Origin: Corinectria fuckeliana
Taxonomy: Eukaryota > Ascomycota > Sordariomycetes > Hypocreales > Nectriaceae
Length of the DNA stretch: 64,000 bases
Direction of reading: 5' to 3'
NCBI GenBank assembly: GCA_019137255.1
Contig: WPDH01000109.1
Coordinates: 264,400-328,399 of the forward strand
Shown here piece by piece: positions 1-11,039 of this stretch (positions are counted from its first letter, which is position 1; the number at the start of each line of letters is the position of its first letter). The notes below the pieces were generated by a model. That model worked only from the letters and a program-made list of their open reading frames with translations, did not search any database and had not been told where the DNA came from. The position numbers were made by a program, and so were the translations under genes.

Positions 1-616
1 CGTTCCAGCATGTAGGAGAATTAGGTTAGGCCGGTGTTTTAGAGACGGGCCGACGTGATCGCTGATGTATTTGATCGTCTTGCCAGGCCAAGCAGCCTTT
101 TATGATGAAGTCAGTTTGGTAATTCAGCGCAGCTTCAGCCGTTTCCGGGTTCTCACAAAGTAGCCATCGGTCATATTGCCGGCCAAAACCGTACCGGCGA
201 AAATGACTTCATCGTCTGAAGGACAAAAGTCAGCAGTCAGCGTTTGACTTCGTGATTGGCTTTGTTCTCTGTGACTTGCCAGACAAGTCGTCCCGGAGCT
301 GCAGGCGATATCCGTTGCCATTTCCCCCGTCGCTGTCGCTTAACCAGCCGGATGTGATGGAGTCTCCAACGCAGAGGATGCGAAGCTCAGTGCCCAGCTT
401 CACGGCCTTCCCTGGTGATATGTTTGTTCTTAGGAGTGTTGTAGCATTTTCAATGGCGTTTTCCTGGGTGTGGCAAGGGTTAACAGAGCACTCTTGAATG
501 ATCGGCAGCTCGCTGCTCTACCACTCACTCCCACTCACATCTAGCGCATGGCCGAGAAGGCAGAAGCTCAAAAAGACAAGGACCACACCGATCTGGTGGG
601 CAATAAGACGCCGCAT
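1..616 (-). CDS. Secreted SGNH/GDSL hydrolase, 5' part (runs off the window)
   Basis: Exons on the minus strand are 616-539, 463-280, 215-157 and 96-1, giving 139 codons before the window edge. The first exon is a signal peptide (MRRLIAHQIGVVLVFLSFC). Exon 2 carries the GDSL block ILCVGDSITSGW with the nucleophile Ser. Exon 3 gives VIFAGTVLAGNMTDGYF, and exon 4 ends in LILLHAGT, the start of the family's GTN/D block. The family hydrolyses esters of lipids or polysaccharides; the substrate is not predictable here. Introns 1 and 3 are GT-AG. Intron 2 (279-216) only closes the frame with a GC donor (GCAAGT) and CAG acceptor, joining ...RDDLS to DDEVIF. The catalytic Asp-His pair would lie outside the window. 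The family is secure and the exon joints are good. Confidence 0.85.
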
Positions 617-1402
617 GAGGGTATACTATACAGGCTGTGTTAAAAAGACATCCTGAACATGGCTGATGTCCCAACGCGGCTTTTTATCAACAAACCCCGG
701 TTTTAAAATCAAGGATCAGCAAAACACCAGCTAATGTGAGCCAACATTCCCCCTGATTACATAGCACGACATATTATGGAGCTTATGCGGGGCTGTCTTG
801 ACTCGCTTAAGCAAAGCAGTAAGTTGAGCGCTGAGCACAATGTTTCTCACAGATGTCAGTCTGAAGCAGCACTCTTTACCAGACTACGCCAAGGCTTCCT
901 GCTTCAGTATAGCTTCCAGTATCTTACATAGCTATTTCAACTCTGGAAAATACGGTAGATGCAGGCAACATCGCCGACCCCTCAATATCAGAAGACGACC
1001 TCATTGTTGAACCTGGGTTTTGCGCTCATGAACTTCACCAGACGCGTTTTTGAGACTTTCCTATCTTAGAATGAGGCTAAGTAACATGCTGCATGGGCAT
1101 TGACTTGGATTTTGTTCCACCAAGTCGGTCAGTTGATTCAAGGGTGAGCACGGGATATCATTGTATAAAGAACGAACAGCTAATACCAGTAGTAAAGGGT
1201 GCAGACCGCTAGCGTATGTATCCTCCGTCAGCTGGAATTTGCTATTCCGCTTCCTATTTTAAGTTGACTAAAGAATTGCTCGCTTTTTTTCGCTTGACCA
1301 GTCAGTCCTTGCTTTGTAGAGATGAATGTAAAAAGTTGTGAGTCACTGATGGATACAACCGAGGTTCATGCAAATCCCGCGCTGTAACAACCTGCCTCCG
1401 TA
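617..1402. other. Gene-free interval upstream of the SGNH hydrolase
   Basis: This 786-bp stretch lies between the 5' end of the SGNH hydrolase and the 3' end of the amidase, both on the minus strand. It must hold the SGNH promoter and the amidase terminator. I see no coding signal, tRNA or repeat in it. Confidence 0.6.
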
Positions 1403-3475
1403 TCACGGGTGAATGAGAAGATCCAAAGACTCGCTCCCTGCGTCAGTCGCGATATGGTCCAGCTTCGACTGCGCTTTCGCTGCCAGCATCACATCCTCCC
1501 AGATCGGAGGCTTGCACCTGACATCCTCGCCCGCAGCCTCGACGTCGACGCCGAACTCAAGCAGCGCCGACTCACTGCACCACTCTCCCGTCGCCATGAG
1601 GCCCACGGGGATCTTGCCCACAGTGTCTCGGCCGGCCACCGTGCCGGCATTCTTCTGCCCTACCGGGACCAGATACCCAGCAGGGGCAGTCAGCGCCGGC
1701 AGGCCGCAGAAGTTCGCCAGCCACACGTACGCCATGCTCTCGATGGTATGGTTGCCGTCGCTGGCGCCGAACTTGAGCTCTGCTCGTCCCCCGCGGATCG
1801 GAGACCCGGCGCAGGCTGTCGTGGGCGTTATGATCAGCATGCCGGGGTGTTTCTCCCAGAGGTAGGCCAGGTGCTGCATGAGGAGGCGGCGTAGCTTCTG
1901 GGCGAGGAGGTAATCAGTAGACGGGGAAGACCGGCCAAGTGCAAGCAGGATCTTGTTCGCCGGCGCGAGATTGTTGGTTCCGGGAAGCAGGGTTGCACCG
2001 TCAGTGAGGATGGTCAATGCATGCGCCGTCTGTCCTTCCGTGGTGAAGGGAATGTCAATCGGAACGGCCTTGTAACCATAGCTTGTACATAGCTTGTCAA
2101 CAAGACCACGGACAAGGGTCTGGACACCGGGTTCTGCGCGCGAGATCCATCTCTCGGGGATGCCGAGCACTTTGGTGAGTGGCGGACTCGGCTGAAGAGC
2201 CAGAGGAGGGTATTGTGTTGAGGGGTGAGGATCCGCGACAACTTTGTACAGTGCTGCAAGGGAGTGAATATCCGCTGCGAGGGGGCCTTGGACTGCGCAA
2301 GTAGGCGCGTGGTTCTGCGCAGGGCGACTCGAGAGACGTGCGTGCGTGGGCTTCAGCCCGAACACAGAGCAATACGACGACGGGATGCGGATGCTGCCAC
2401 CGCCGTCGCTCCCCAAGGCGATGGGGATGAGGCCCGAACTAACTGCGTACGCGGGGCCCGAGGAACTTCCGCCTGTGTAGTATTTCGAGTTGAACGGGTT
2501 GCGAGGCGTGCCGTAGTGTGGGTTGTGTCCAGTTGTATCTATTCAGGTTTAGGGGATGCCATGGACAGGGAGGCGCAAGGAGAGGGCCGAGACTCACCTA
2601 GTCCGAACTCATGCATGCTGAGCTTCCCGAGAATCACGGCGCCGGCGTCTTCCAGCTTTCGAACACACCAATTAGTGATGGAACCGTTATCCGCGGCCTT
2701 GGTCACGTAATCGTTCAGAGAGCCCATCGTCGTCGCATAACCGTCCATGTCGTAGTCGTCCTTTATTGCCGTCGGGACCCCGTCAAGGACTCCCAGGGGC
2801 CGGTTCTCCTTGTACCGCAGCGTCGATGCCTCGGCTGCCTTCATGACCAAATCAACTTTGGTGTCGAACCAGGCGACCGAGTGCTTCCCCGGCGGAGACG
2901 TATCTCGCTGAATCAAGGGGAGCAAAGCTTGGGCCACATCAGTCGGCGTCGTCTCACCTGATAAATACATGGCGTGATAGTCTGATACGGAGTAAAACTG
3001 GCGATGCTCCAATTGCGGCGGAAGGCCGTTGGTCTTGGCCTCGGTGGAAGACTTTTGGTCTTGCTCTGGGGCTTGTTTCTCGGGCATGGGGATGACGGTT
3101 GGCTCATACCAGGGCTCGTAGTCCTCGATATGCTCCCGGATCTTGCGCAGTGAGCTGAAGCCGGCGTTGCGCCAAGCCGTCTCCCGGACGAACCGGGACC
3201 ATTCCATTCTGCAAAACAGGTCAGCTTCCGGGCTCAGGTCGGGTCAATATGAGTACTCACGCAAAGGCTGCAGGCCTCAAGAGACGGCCTCGAATGACGG
3301 GGTTGTTCAAGGGCTTCTGGTCCCGACGTGGATCTTCTGGTCTGATGCTCGTTAGTCGAGGGAATCATGAGCAAACTTGGAGGTCAGGCGTGCTCGAGTG
3401 CGCGTACCCTTGATATGACTCCGGATAGTTGAAGAACTTCTGTTGCCCGTTTGACGGGCCCAAGGTCGATCCCAT
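1403..3475 (-). CDS. Amidase (amidase-signature family), four exons
   Basis: Exons are 3475-3408, 3341-3261, 3208-2598 and 2538-1403 (631 aa); phases close and all introns are GT-AG. The start is the ATG opening MGSTLGPSNGQQKFF. Amidase-signature enzymes hydrolyse carboxamides to acid plus ammonia with a Lys-cisSer-Ser triad. Visible are the Lys in GVPTAIKDDYD (about residue 199), the Ser-rich GGSSSGPAYAVSSG (about 276-289) and the nucleophile Ser in GSDGGGSIRIP (about 302). There is no signal peptide, so it is probably cytosolic. The N-terminal ~60 residues contain a low-complexity Glu/Gln/Lys stretch. It is divergent from the ammonium transporter at 4586, which would fit release and uptake of ammonium. 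Substrate unknown (acetamide, formamide or larger amides). Confidence 0.92.
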
Positions 3476-4585
3476 CGTGATATCGCGGAGCCAGGGGACT
3501 CAAAGACGTAATGGCGAAGGGAAAGGTGATTGCTGTAAGGCTGCGGGGTGGGGCTTGATAAAGTGATGACAGTCTAGGTTCAAGCTTATGTGAGAATCGG
3601 CCTTCGGATGGATTTAGTTTGCTCCCGGAACGCCAAAAGTCGTTGCGCAGGAAATGGAAACGGAAGTGGAAATAAATAGGGAATGAGCCGAGGCTCGGAT
3701 CCCGCGGGCCAACGAGACTCTATTAGCGAGTCACGCCACCCGCCGTCATCTGCAAGGGAACGAAGTAGGGAATGGAGCAAATATGATCCGAGTCGGCCGG
3801 CTGAAGATCGGACTGGGTTTTGTAGGTGTTGAAAAGCATCAATCATCTCTAAGAACCTAATGCATACGACACCAGCGATAGTGGTACAAATATATAGGAC
3901 TAGTAGTGGGATCGTAGTACTGTGAGAGGGACCCGGCAGACTTGGCTGCATTTCCCTTGTGCCTTCTTCGGACTGGTCTATGTCTTACTCGACCCTGTCT
4001 GTTCGGATCATCTAGGAAATCCTCCGAAAGGCTCCATCCAATGGCTTCTTGTTCCTGGTTTGTTCCGGCGCTGTGGAACATGCACAATTGTCGTGAAAGG
4101 TTCCGACGTGTATTCAAGGTGGCAGAATGGCATTCCCTATTCGATGTCCCCATCACTGAGGGAACAAAGCTGCCTTAGTCTCGAGGTAGCATGGTTGCTG
4201 AACTGTATACATGGTCCGTTGATAATTGGCCAGTAGTGTAATTGTTCTGCTCTGCGCTACTACTTTTGTGGTAAGAAAATCGCCCATGATTAATCAGGCC
4301 GAGGTTACACGTCTCTCTGTCCAACCAAGCCGGAGATGGCTTGGCCAATTGCGTCAATAGCTCCAATTACTTAGGCCTAGATAGCGCTATCCTCGATCTG
4401 GCAAAAATGTCCAGATGGTCCGCAGCGCCAAGTTTCTTATCTCTCGGTATCACCCTGGTGTGAGACAGCTCTGTTCACTGGCTCTCTATACATAGGAGCC
4501 GACCTCCGCTGTTCAAGGCCGATTGATCCATCATGCAGACCCAATTGTGTGTAGAAATATCAGGCCGCAGCAGTTGACCTTCGCC
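3476..4585. promoter_or_regulatory. Shared intergenic promoter region of amidase and ammonium transporter
   Basis: This 1.1-kb region lies between two divergent nitrogen-related genes. It contains HGATAR sites, the kind bound by AreA/NIT2-type nitrogen regulators, at 3556-3561, 3876-3881, 4220-4225, 4379-4384 and, on the minus strand, 4437-4442. About three sites are expected by chance in this length, so five is only suggestive. No coding region is convincing here. Confidence 0.4.
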
Positions 4586-6203
4586 ATGGCAGACGCAGTG
4601 CTGAAAGACTGGGAGAACTGCGACAAGACAGACACCCTCTTCATCATCTTCTGTACCTGCATTTGCTGGACCATCGTCCCAACGGTACTCACATCCATAC
4701 TTCTCCCAGGTGCCATACTGGGTGCCGTCTCCCTTGGAAAGACTGTGCTCGACTAACCAGTATCCCCAGGTCGGGATCGCGTATGGCGGCTACTCATGGA
4801 AGCGCAATGGCCTCTCCAGCACCATCCCCTCGTTGCTCGTCATCATGACCTGCTCCATTCAATGGTGGATCGTGGGTTACACGCTGGCTTACGGCGAGGG
4901 CGGATCCGTTGTTGGAAGCTTTACCTATCTTCTTCACCGCGGTGTGCTCGCTGAACCCGTCGGCACGATCCCCGCGCTCCTGTTCAGTCAATTCCAGCTC
5001 GTTTTTGAGGCGACGGTTTGCGCCCTCGCCGTGGGCGGATTTTGCGAGCGTGCAAGATTACTGCCCGTGGTTCCTTTCATCTTTGTACGTTTCCCGATCA
5101 CTTGCCCATGTTGGGGCTGTTCTCATGCATTTCGCAGCTCTGGTCAACTTTCGTTTACTGTCCTCTGGCGCATATGGTCTGGGGCGGAGGCTTTCTCGGA
5201 GAGACACTGGGCGCGCTCGACTTTGCTGGCGGTAACTATTCACTCCACTTCGAGCCTGTTCCGTGATGGATGGACATACTAACTTACCACCAGGAACGCC
5301 GGTACACATCTGCTCCGGCGCTACGGCCATGGCCATCAGCCTGTACCTTTCGTATCCCATCTTCCGCTCGCGCCGGTCTACCGTGCGCACTCCAACGCAT
5401 ATCCGCCTCCACCGACCCGGCAATTCCTTCTACCAGCTCCTGGCCCTGATCATCATCTGGGGGTCATGGCTCGCCTTTGACGCCGGCACGACCCTGACTC
5501 TCTCCTTCCAGTCTCTGATGGCTCTCGCGGTGACCAACCTGTGTGCTTCGGCCGCGGCGTTGACATGGGGCTTGATCAACTTCTTCGAAACAGGCCGGTG
5601 GTCGATCGACTCCATCTTCATGGGCGCCTTATCGGGCTTGGTCATGATCACACCAGCCGCCGGCTTCATCGACCTAACCACGTCATTCTTCTTCGGAATC
5701 TTTGGCGCCTTGGTGTGCCGCCAGGCTTTACGCATCAAGTTCACTGACTGGGCGAGGCGTTGGCGCTGGGTTGATAATGCCGATACCTTTGCCACGCATT
5801 GTGTAGGCGGCGTTGCGGCGACAATTTGCACGGGGCTCTTTGCTCAGAAGAAAGTTGCCGCCTATGGTGGAGTAGACATCGAAGGCGGTGTTTTCTTCGA
5901 TGGCAACTTCAAGCAGCTGTGGATTCAAATCGCCGAGGCTGCGATCGGTTTCGTCTGGGCTGGAACGGGCTCGTTCATCATCATTGCCTTGATCGACTGC
6001 ATTCCCGGGCTTGAAGTCCTAGCCACTGACAAGTACGTTGAGCATACTCTACTTTCTCTAGCTCAGTTGTGGCTAACACATATTACAGGCACATAGCAGC
6101 TGGATTGGACACCAATGAGACCGAGGAGACGCTCAGCGACTACCAGTACCCTGATGAGGACGACTATTGCCCCCTCGATGGAGGATCACTTGAGCTGGCA
6201 TGA
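4586..6203 (+). CDS. Ammonium transporter (Amt/MEP family), five exons
   Basis: Exons are 4586-4684, 4770-5084, 5138-5231, 5294-6032 and 6089-6203 (453 aa); all phases close with GT-AG introns. The start has a strong context (cgccATGG); an in-frame ATG at 4523 is less likely. The protein is an array of about eleven hydrophobic segments of a plasma-membrane ammonium channel. Family landmarks are AYGGYSWKRNGLSST near the N-terminus, the FCERARL segment, HMVWGGGFL, GGTPVHICSGA with a pore His, and DTFATHCVGGVAATICTGLF with the second conserved His. The C-terminal tail is short and acidic (EETLSDYQYPDEDDY). It differs from classical MEP proteins in several positions, so a paralogue with altered transport or sensing is possible. 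Confidence 0.92.
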
Positions 6204-6780
6204 GATGGTCAGCTACTGTGATAAGACCGACCCGGGGTTCAGTGTAAATTAGGTCCATACCAGGGGTTAACGGAGTTGGATCCCGTCAGTGGCAGAGACA
6301 AAAAGGAAGTAGAGAAACTAGAGGAAATGGAGAGACTAGAGTAGAAAAGAGAGATACACAGAGTGTACGCAATAATCCCCCCCGCTCATCTCCACGATAA
6401 CTCATTAATGTTGTCGCAGCCACTCCAAGTACATTCATGATTGGCATCTGTTTCACTCATCATCATATCTTCTTATGATCCCTAAAACCACCCGTACGAA
6501 ATACCATTGAATTCCGGTTGAGCAACCCCATGGCGTACATTAGTACTGATACTGGGGCTTCCATTCGTATTGGTAGTGCATCTATCACCTAAAGATGAAC
6601 AGGAGTCTCAACGAGATGATCCTCGGTGGTGTCAAATATAGCCTACCGAGGCAACAGTGGAATGCACAATCGGCTAACACTCAGTGTCAAGCTGGCTTAT
6701 GCTCATAAATGTGACAGGTGGTGAATCCTTCCCTGTCTGAAGAGCTATACCCAGTCAGCTCTGCCTCGCCTCATCTACTT
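6204..6780. other. Gene-free interval
   Basis: This interval holds the transporter 3' end and an AG-rich stretch at about 6296-6360. No gene, RNA or repeat can be supported. Confidence 0.5.
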
Positions 6781-7461
6781 TCAGTTGAGCCAGGTGACGT
6801 GGTAGGTTCGCGGGTCGTAGCTAGCAACGTTATTGCAATACTTGAAGTAGGAGTTGTGTTGGTCGTCTGTTGGCAGTCTTCTAGATCTGGGTAGTTATTC
6901 TCGCTATTCTGACTCCTGAAAGACCTCAGACCAGAGAAAAACATATTGATTAGCCTCTACATCTGTCTTGAAGGGAGATTGGCCAGTTTCTGGGGCAATC
7001 ACCTCGAATATGGGATCAGCGACTACAGTCGTCAAATAAGAGCCGGTATAGGGCTGAGTTTGCCACGTTTCGTCCTTTAGGTGTATTAAAGATATGGAGT
7101 TCTCAATGTCGGTTCTAGGATTATCTATGATTATGTTAGTAGTAGGGGCTTCGGTTGCGATAGGACCGGGCTACGTCTCAGGGCTAAATGATTCGGTGTC
7201 GATAGTTGTGAACTGCTCTGTACTACTATCTGTCTCGGCGGTATGTGTATCAACAATAGATGGTCCTCGGTGACGGTGCCAGGAAGCCGTGCAGTTGTGT
7301 ATGTGCGGATAGCTAAGACAGTCGTGATGCCAGGTACTGGGACAGTCCACATTTCCTCGGTCTCTATCACAGTGTTTCCTGGAACCAGAGCCGTGATGGC
7401 CTGGCCAGTGACCCCAGCCAGAACGAATAGCGAAACCTGCGAGCGCCGTTTTAAAAAGCAT
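6781..7461 (-). pseudogene. Decayed gene for a small secreted Thr/Ser-rich protein
   Basis: On the minus strand an ATG at 7461 opens a signal-like start (MLFKTALAGFAI). The frame then shifts to one reading AGVTGQAITALVPGNTV and ITTVLAIRTYTTARLPGTVT, and shifts back to IVDTHTAETDSSTEQFTTID. After a TAG it continues in the same frame as ATEAPTTNIIIDNP, QPYTGSYLTTVVADPIFEV and, past two more stops, NSYFKYCNNVASYD up to a TGA at 6781. The coding texture over about 225 codons, with at least two frameshifts and three stops, indicates a dead gene for a secreted, Thr-rich surface or effector-like protein. I do not recognise the family. A missed multi-intron structure is the alternative. Confidence 0.5.
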
Positions 7462-7862
7462 AGTTGAATGATTAGAGTACAAGAAACGGGTCTGTCTAGT
7501 TATAGTCAACGCAGTGCTGGGAGATAGCTTGCGTTGACAACGAAAAAAGTGCTTGTAATAGGAGCAGGCTTAGCTCAACAGCGGCATGCATATCACGTTT
7601 AGTCACGATTTTCAATTTGAATATTTTAAGATGTTGGCCAACGCTTAGATTTCTGGCTGGCAGCTTGTACACACGGCCAAGCAGGTACAACTCAACTATC
7701 AAGGAGGAAGAACATCCAACCGCAAGAGTAAAGTGAAGTAACAAAGGGGATTTCTAGCTCCATAGTGGCGATTCCCAGTTCCATAGCAGCCAAGCCATCC
7801 GTCTCATAGATGCTGCCTGCAGTCATGTCAAAATATCGCACTGTAGCAAGATGCTGAGCAAC
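7462..7862. other. Gene-free interval
   Basis: This 400-bp interval lies between the decayed secreted-protein gene and the stop of the pectate lyase. Nothing recognisable. Confidence 0.5.
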
Positions 7863-8864
7863 TTAGAAGGAGAGGGTCTGGCCAGCGGTTCCATAGACGT
7901 TAGCCTTGACACTGCTGCTGCCATACTTGGTGAAACTGTAGGGAATCGACGAGCTGGAGAAGCTGCCAGCAGGGGCATCGTTGGTGCTGCCGCCAAGGTC
8001 GACGTCGCTGACAGTGACGTAGCCGACGGTGTCCGAGTCAACGGAGGTGATGGCGGTAGCATCGCTGGAGTCCTCAAAGGTGGTGGACTCGACTCGGACC
8101 TGGGCGCCCATGCGGGAGTTGATGCCAGTAGATCCAATGGTCAGGTAGTAGTTGTTGTAAATGTGAACGGTGCCAAATCGAACAGAAGGAGCGCGCGAGT
8201 TGATGTTATACCAGTAGTTGTTGGCATAGGTCACATGAAGCGTGCCCGTATCTTCAGCCGAGTTGCTGTCAGAGTGGCCGACTAGAGATGCCTTATAGTG
8301 GTCATGGAAGAAAGTGTTGGAAACAGTGACGTAGTCGGAGGCGTGTGTGATATCGAGGAGTCCGTCGTAATAGTCCTTGCCATTATCCATGTTGGACGAG
8401 AGGTCACAGTGGTCAACCCACACATTGGTCGAAGCCTGGATACCGATGGCATCACCATTATCGGCCAAGACTTCGGAGATGGCAAGGTTTCGAAGAATAA
8501 CATTCTCTTGGTCCTTGACATACAGACCGATGCCCTTGAGCTTGGAGCCGGAGGCACCGACAATGGTCTTGTCCGACTTAACCTTGACCTGGGCGGAACC
8601 CGAGATGGTGCCCTTGACGTAGATAACGTAGGAGCCCGAGGCAGTGGCGGCTTTGGTGAACTGCGCCAAAGTCGAGACGGTGGTGGTGGTGCCGCCCTTT
8701 CCACCTGTAGTGCCGCCATTCTGAGTGGCATAGCCGAGAGTTGCGGTCTCGGTGATGGCAGCTCGCTTGTCCAAAGCGTGGGTAGCGTCCTCCTCGAGGG
8801 TAGGGGTAGGAGTAGCGGCGGCTAGGCCCAGGAGGGATAGCTGGAAGGTGTTGGAGAACTTCAT
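7863..8864 (-). CDS. Secreted pectate lyase, polysaccharide lyase family 1
   Basis: A single exon encodes 333 aa. PL1 enzymes cleave polygalacturonate by beta-elimination in the plant cell wall, using calcium. A signal peptide (FQLSLLGLAAATPTP) is followed by a short pro-segment ending in a Kex2-like Lys33-Arg34. The mature part is a right-handed beta-helix with characteristic blocks: DNGDAIGIQ, NVWVDHCDLSS, DYYDGLLDITHASDYVTVS, FFHDHYKASLVGHSD and NSRAPSVRFGTVHIYNNYY. The last holds the family's catalytic Arg (RxPxxR), and the Asp residues of the first and third are the expected calcium ligands. All key residues are present, so it should be active. A TATATAAG-like element at 9018-9026 lies about 155 bp upstream of the ATG. 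Confidence 0.95.
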   Translation of the reverse strand: MKFSNTFQLSLLGLAAATPTPTLEEDATHALDKRAAITETATLGYATQNGGTTGGKGGTTTTVSTLAQFTKAATASGSYVIYVKGTISGSAQVKVKSDKTIVGASGSKLKGIGLYVKDQENVILRNLAISEVLADNGDAIGIQASTNVWVDHCDLSSNMDNGKDYYDGLLDITHASDYVTVSNTFFHDHYKASLVGHSDSNSAEDTGTLHVTYANNYWYNINSRAPSVRFGTVHIYNNYYLTIGSTGINSRMGAQVRVESTTFEDSSDATAITSVDSDTVGYVTVSDVDLGGSTNDAPAGSFSSSSIPYSFTKYGSSSVKANVYGTAGQTLSF

Positions 8865-9017
8865 GTCGGCGGTTTGAGTGCTCTGGTGTAGGAGCGTTTG
8901 GTTGTTTCACTGTAGCTGTGAAAAACTAAAATGGAGAAGAAGCTTGACGAAAGGAGAAGAGCTGGCTGAAGATGGTGAGCTGGTGATGAAAACTATAACA
9001 TCGTCCTGATACAGCAA

Positions 9018-9026
9018 CTTATATAT
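9018..9026 (-). promoter_or_regulatory. TATA-like element of the pectate lyase gene
   Basis: The + strand reads cttatatat, that is ATATATAAG on the coding strand, about 155 bp upstream of the pectate lyase ATG. The position suits a TATA box with a 5' leader of roughly 100 nt. Confidence 0.4.
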
Positions 9027-11039
9027 GAAATGCCGTCCAGCATGTCGCCATCACTTCGCTACCGCCTTTGACGAGCTCGTTGTCTTCGTAGAGACCCTAC
9101 AGTAAACGAGGCTGTCATGGGTCGATGGCAAGACTTACACTGGTTGGAACCACGGAATGGCATGGCGAACCTGCAGGGAAGGATGTTGCACGAATCAGAT
9201 AATTCACCGTTCAAGGTCTAGACCCCGCGATACTCCCAAATAAAGCAACCTGCAGTACCACGCGGACGGTGGGGTTTGTGTCGATGGCCAGTGGACCGGC
9301 GATGTGACGGAAGTGGGACCAAGGTGGCCGAATACTGACGAGGACGACTGTTCAGAGCGTTGGAGGTCTCATCTCGTTCAAGGATTGTGCCGTGCAACCG
9401 AGCGGTGAGTGTCGGCCTGGGAGGGAGAGTTGCACAGACGGAGGTTTGCGAGAATGGCTTGCCACCAATAAACGAGCATTAGATCCATTGCGACCAAGTC
9501 TGCAAGAATCAAGAATCAAGAGTAAGCCTTGGACATACTGTACGAAGTAGCACACGGATGATCTGCAGCGGAATCGTAGTAATTCACACTCGGGTCGATG
9601 CGATCTTCAGGGTCCTCGCCAAGCAAAGTTGACATGAAAATCCCTACAGAGATCATCAAAAGCCTACTCGGGGCAACTCCCGGTACTCGCTGGCCGCGCG
9701 TTACTGCTCAATTAAGTGGCACTTTACTTAATCTTCCCTGTCTGGACACGCCAGCCTCCGTGTGCCCCTGTTGGGACGAAGACGAATCTTGGACAAGGGA
9801 TGATGGAATAGCGTGGCATGGGCAATTGCGGGGTTATCCTTGCCAAGAGGCATGGTGATGCATGTACAGTAGAACGATCTAGGCGCCGGGGTTTGATGAT
9901 CCGTGTTGTTTGTGGCCGGCAAAGCTGGTCTTTTCGCGCCATCCCGAGGCCATTGCACCATGTCGTTCTCGGTGTGGATATGCTAGGCATGTGACGGAGT
10001 CAGGACTACGAATCCTTTAGGCCCTCCTGGCTCGAGGCTTCGAGTATGCATAATTATTAGCAAAGACCTCGGCACCCAGGCCGTTTCAGGACAGCTCATC
10101 CGTGGCTTTGCTGCCTCTATTGGGACACTCTACTCAGTAATGCTAGCCCGTATTGATGCTTACTTTCGGACCTCAATGCATATCGGCAGCTCCTCGCAGA
10201 CGGCAAAAGCTTAGCCTCATGTCCCAATAGCACCCCCAACCCCCAATTAATTCCGGCGAAGACTGAATACTGATTGTAAGTAAGGCATTCCGTTCCACTG
10301 AGTACTTCCGATCTGTCTTTCGGGACGTGAATTGCCGCGTCCGTAATTGGAAGGACGGTATCAGCCGTGTACTATGTAGTGGTCGAGGCCTGAGGACTCG
10401 GAAGCAAGTGCCGTCCAAAATGAAAGAACCCTGTAAGTAGGCGGTTGGAGAAAGTCGGAGAGTCCCTAGAAGAAGCATAGAGTGAGTCGTCCCGAGACTA
10501 GGGTCCACGTCAACTCAGTGGATCAAAGCCAACAGTCGTGCTGCACACAATGCACGGGAATTCCGGAATCCGGGGTCACTACTACTATATAGGAGTTTGA
10601 CTTTTGGTTTCTATTGGTGGAGTTAAACGAGGCTATAAACAGACATCGAGCCAGGGGTACCAGGACCTGGGTAGGACACTACAGGTGGCTACACTAAGAT
10701 GGGCCCATCCTGATTCATACTCGATCTATTATATATTCAAGGGGTTGGATTGTATGTTACCTAATTTTGACCTAACTCGGTAAGTAAAATAATTCTTTAC
10801 CGTTCACCAAGTTCAAGGGATTCCAGTAGCGCAATACTTTATCATCCAACATACTCTACTCCACGGTAATGTCGCTCCTCGTCCGGCCCAGTATTAATTC
10901 AGTCACTGGAACAGCTGGGACACATCTTGTACGTATGATGTCCTTTGTTCCCCACCAATAATGGCACGCCTACCAGAAGCAAGAAAGAGCTGAGCTCTGC
11001 CCGGCAACCGCAGCTCTTACTTTGACAGTTCCTCACAGC
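9027..11039. other. 2-kb gene-free interval
   Basis: The part next to 9018 would be the upstream control region of the pectate lyase. The remainder has only short open frames on both strands with no family resemblance, no RNA gene and no clear repeat. Confidence 0.5.
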
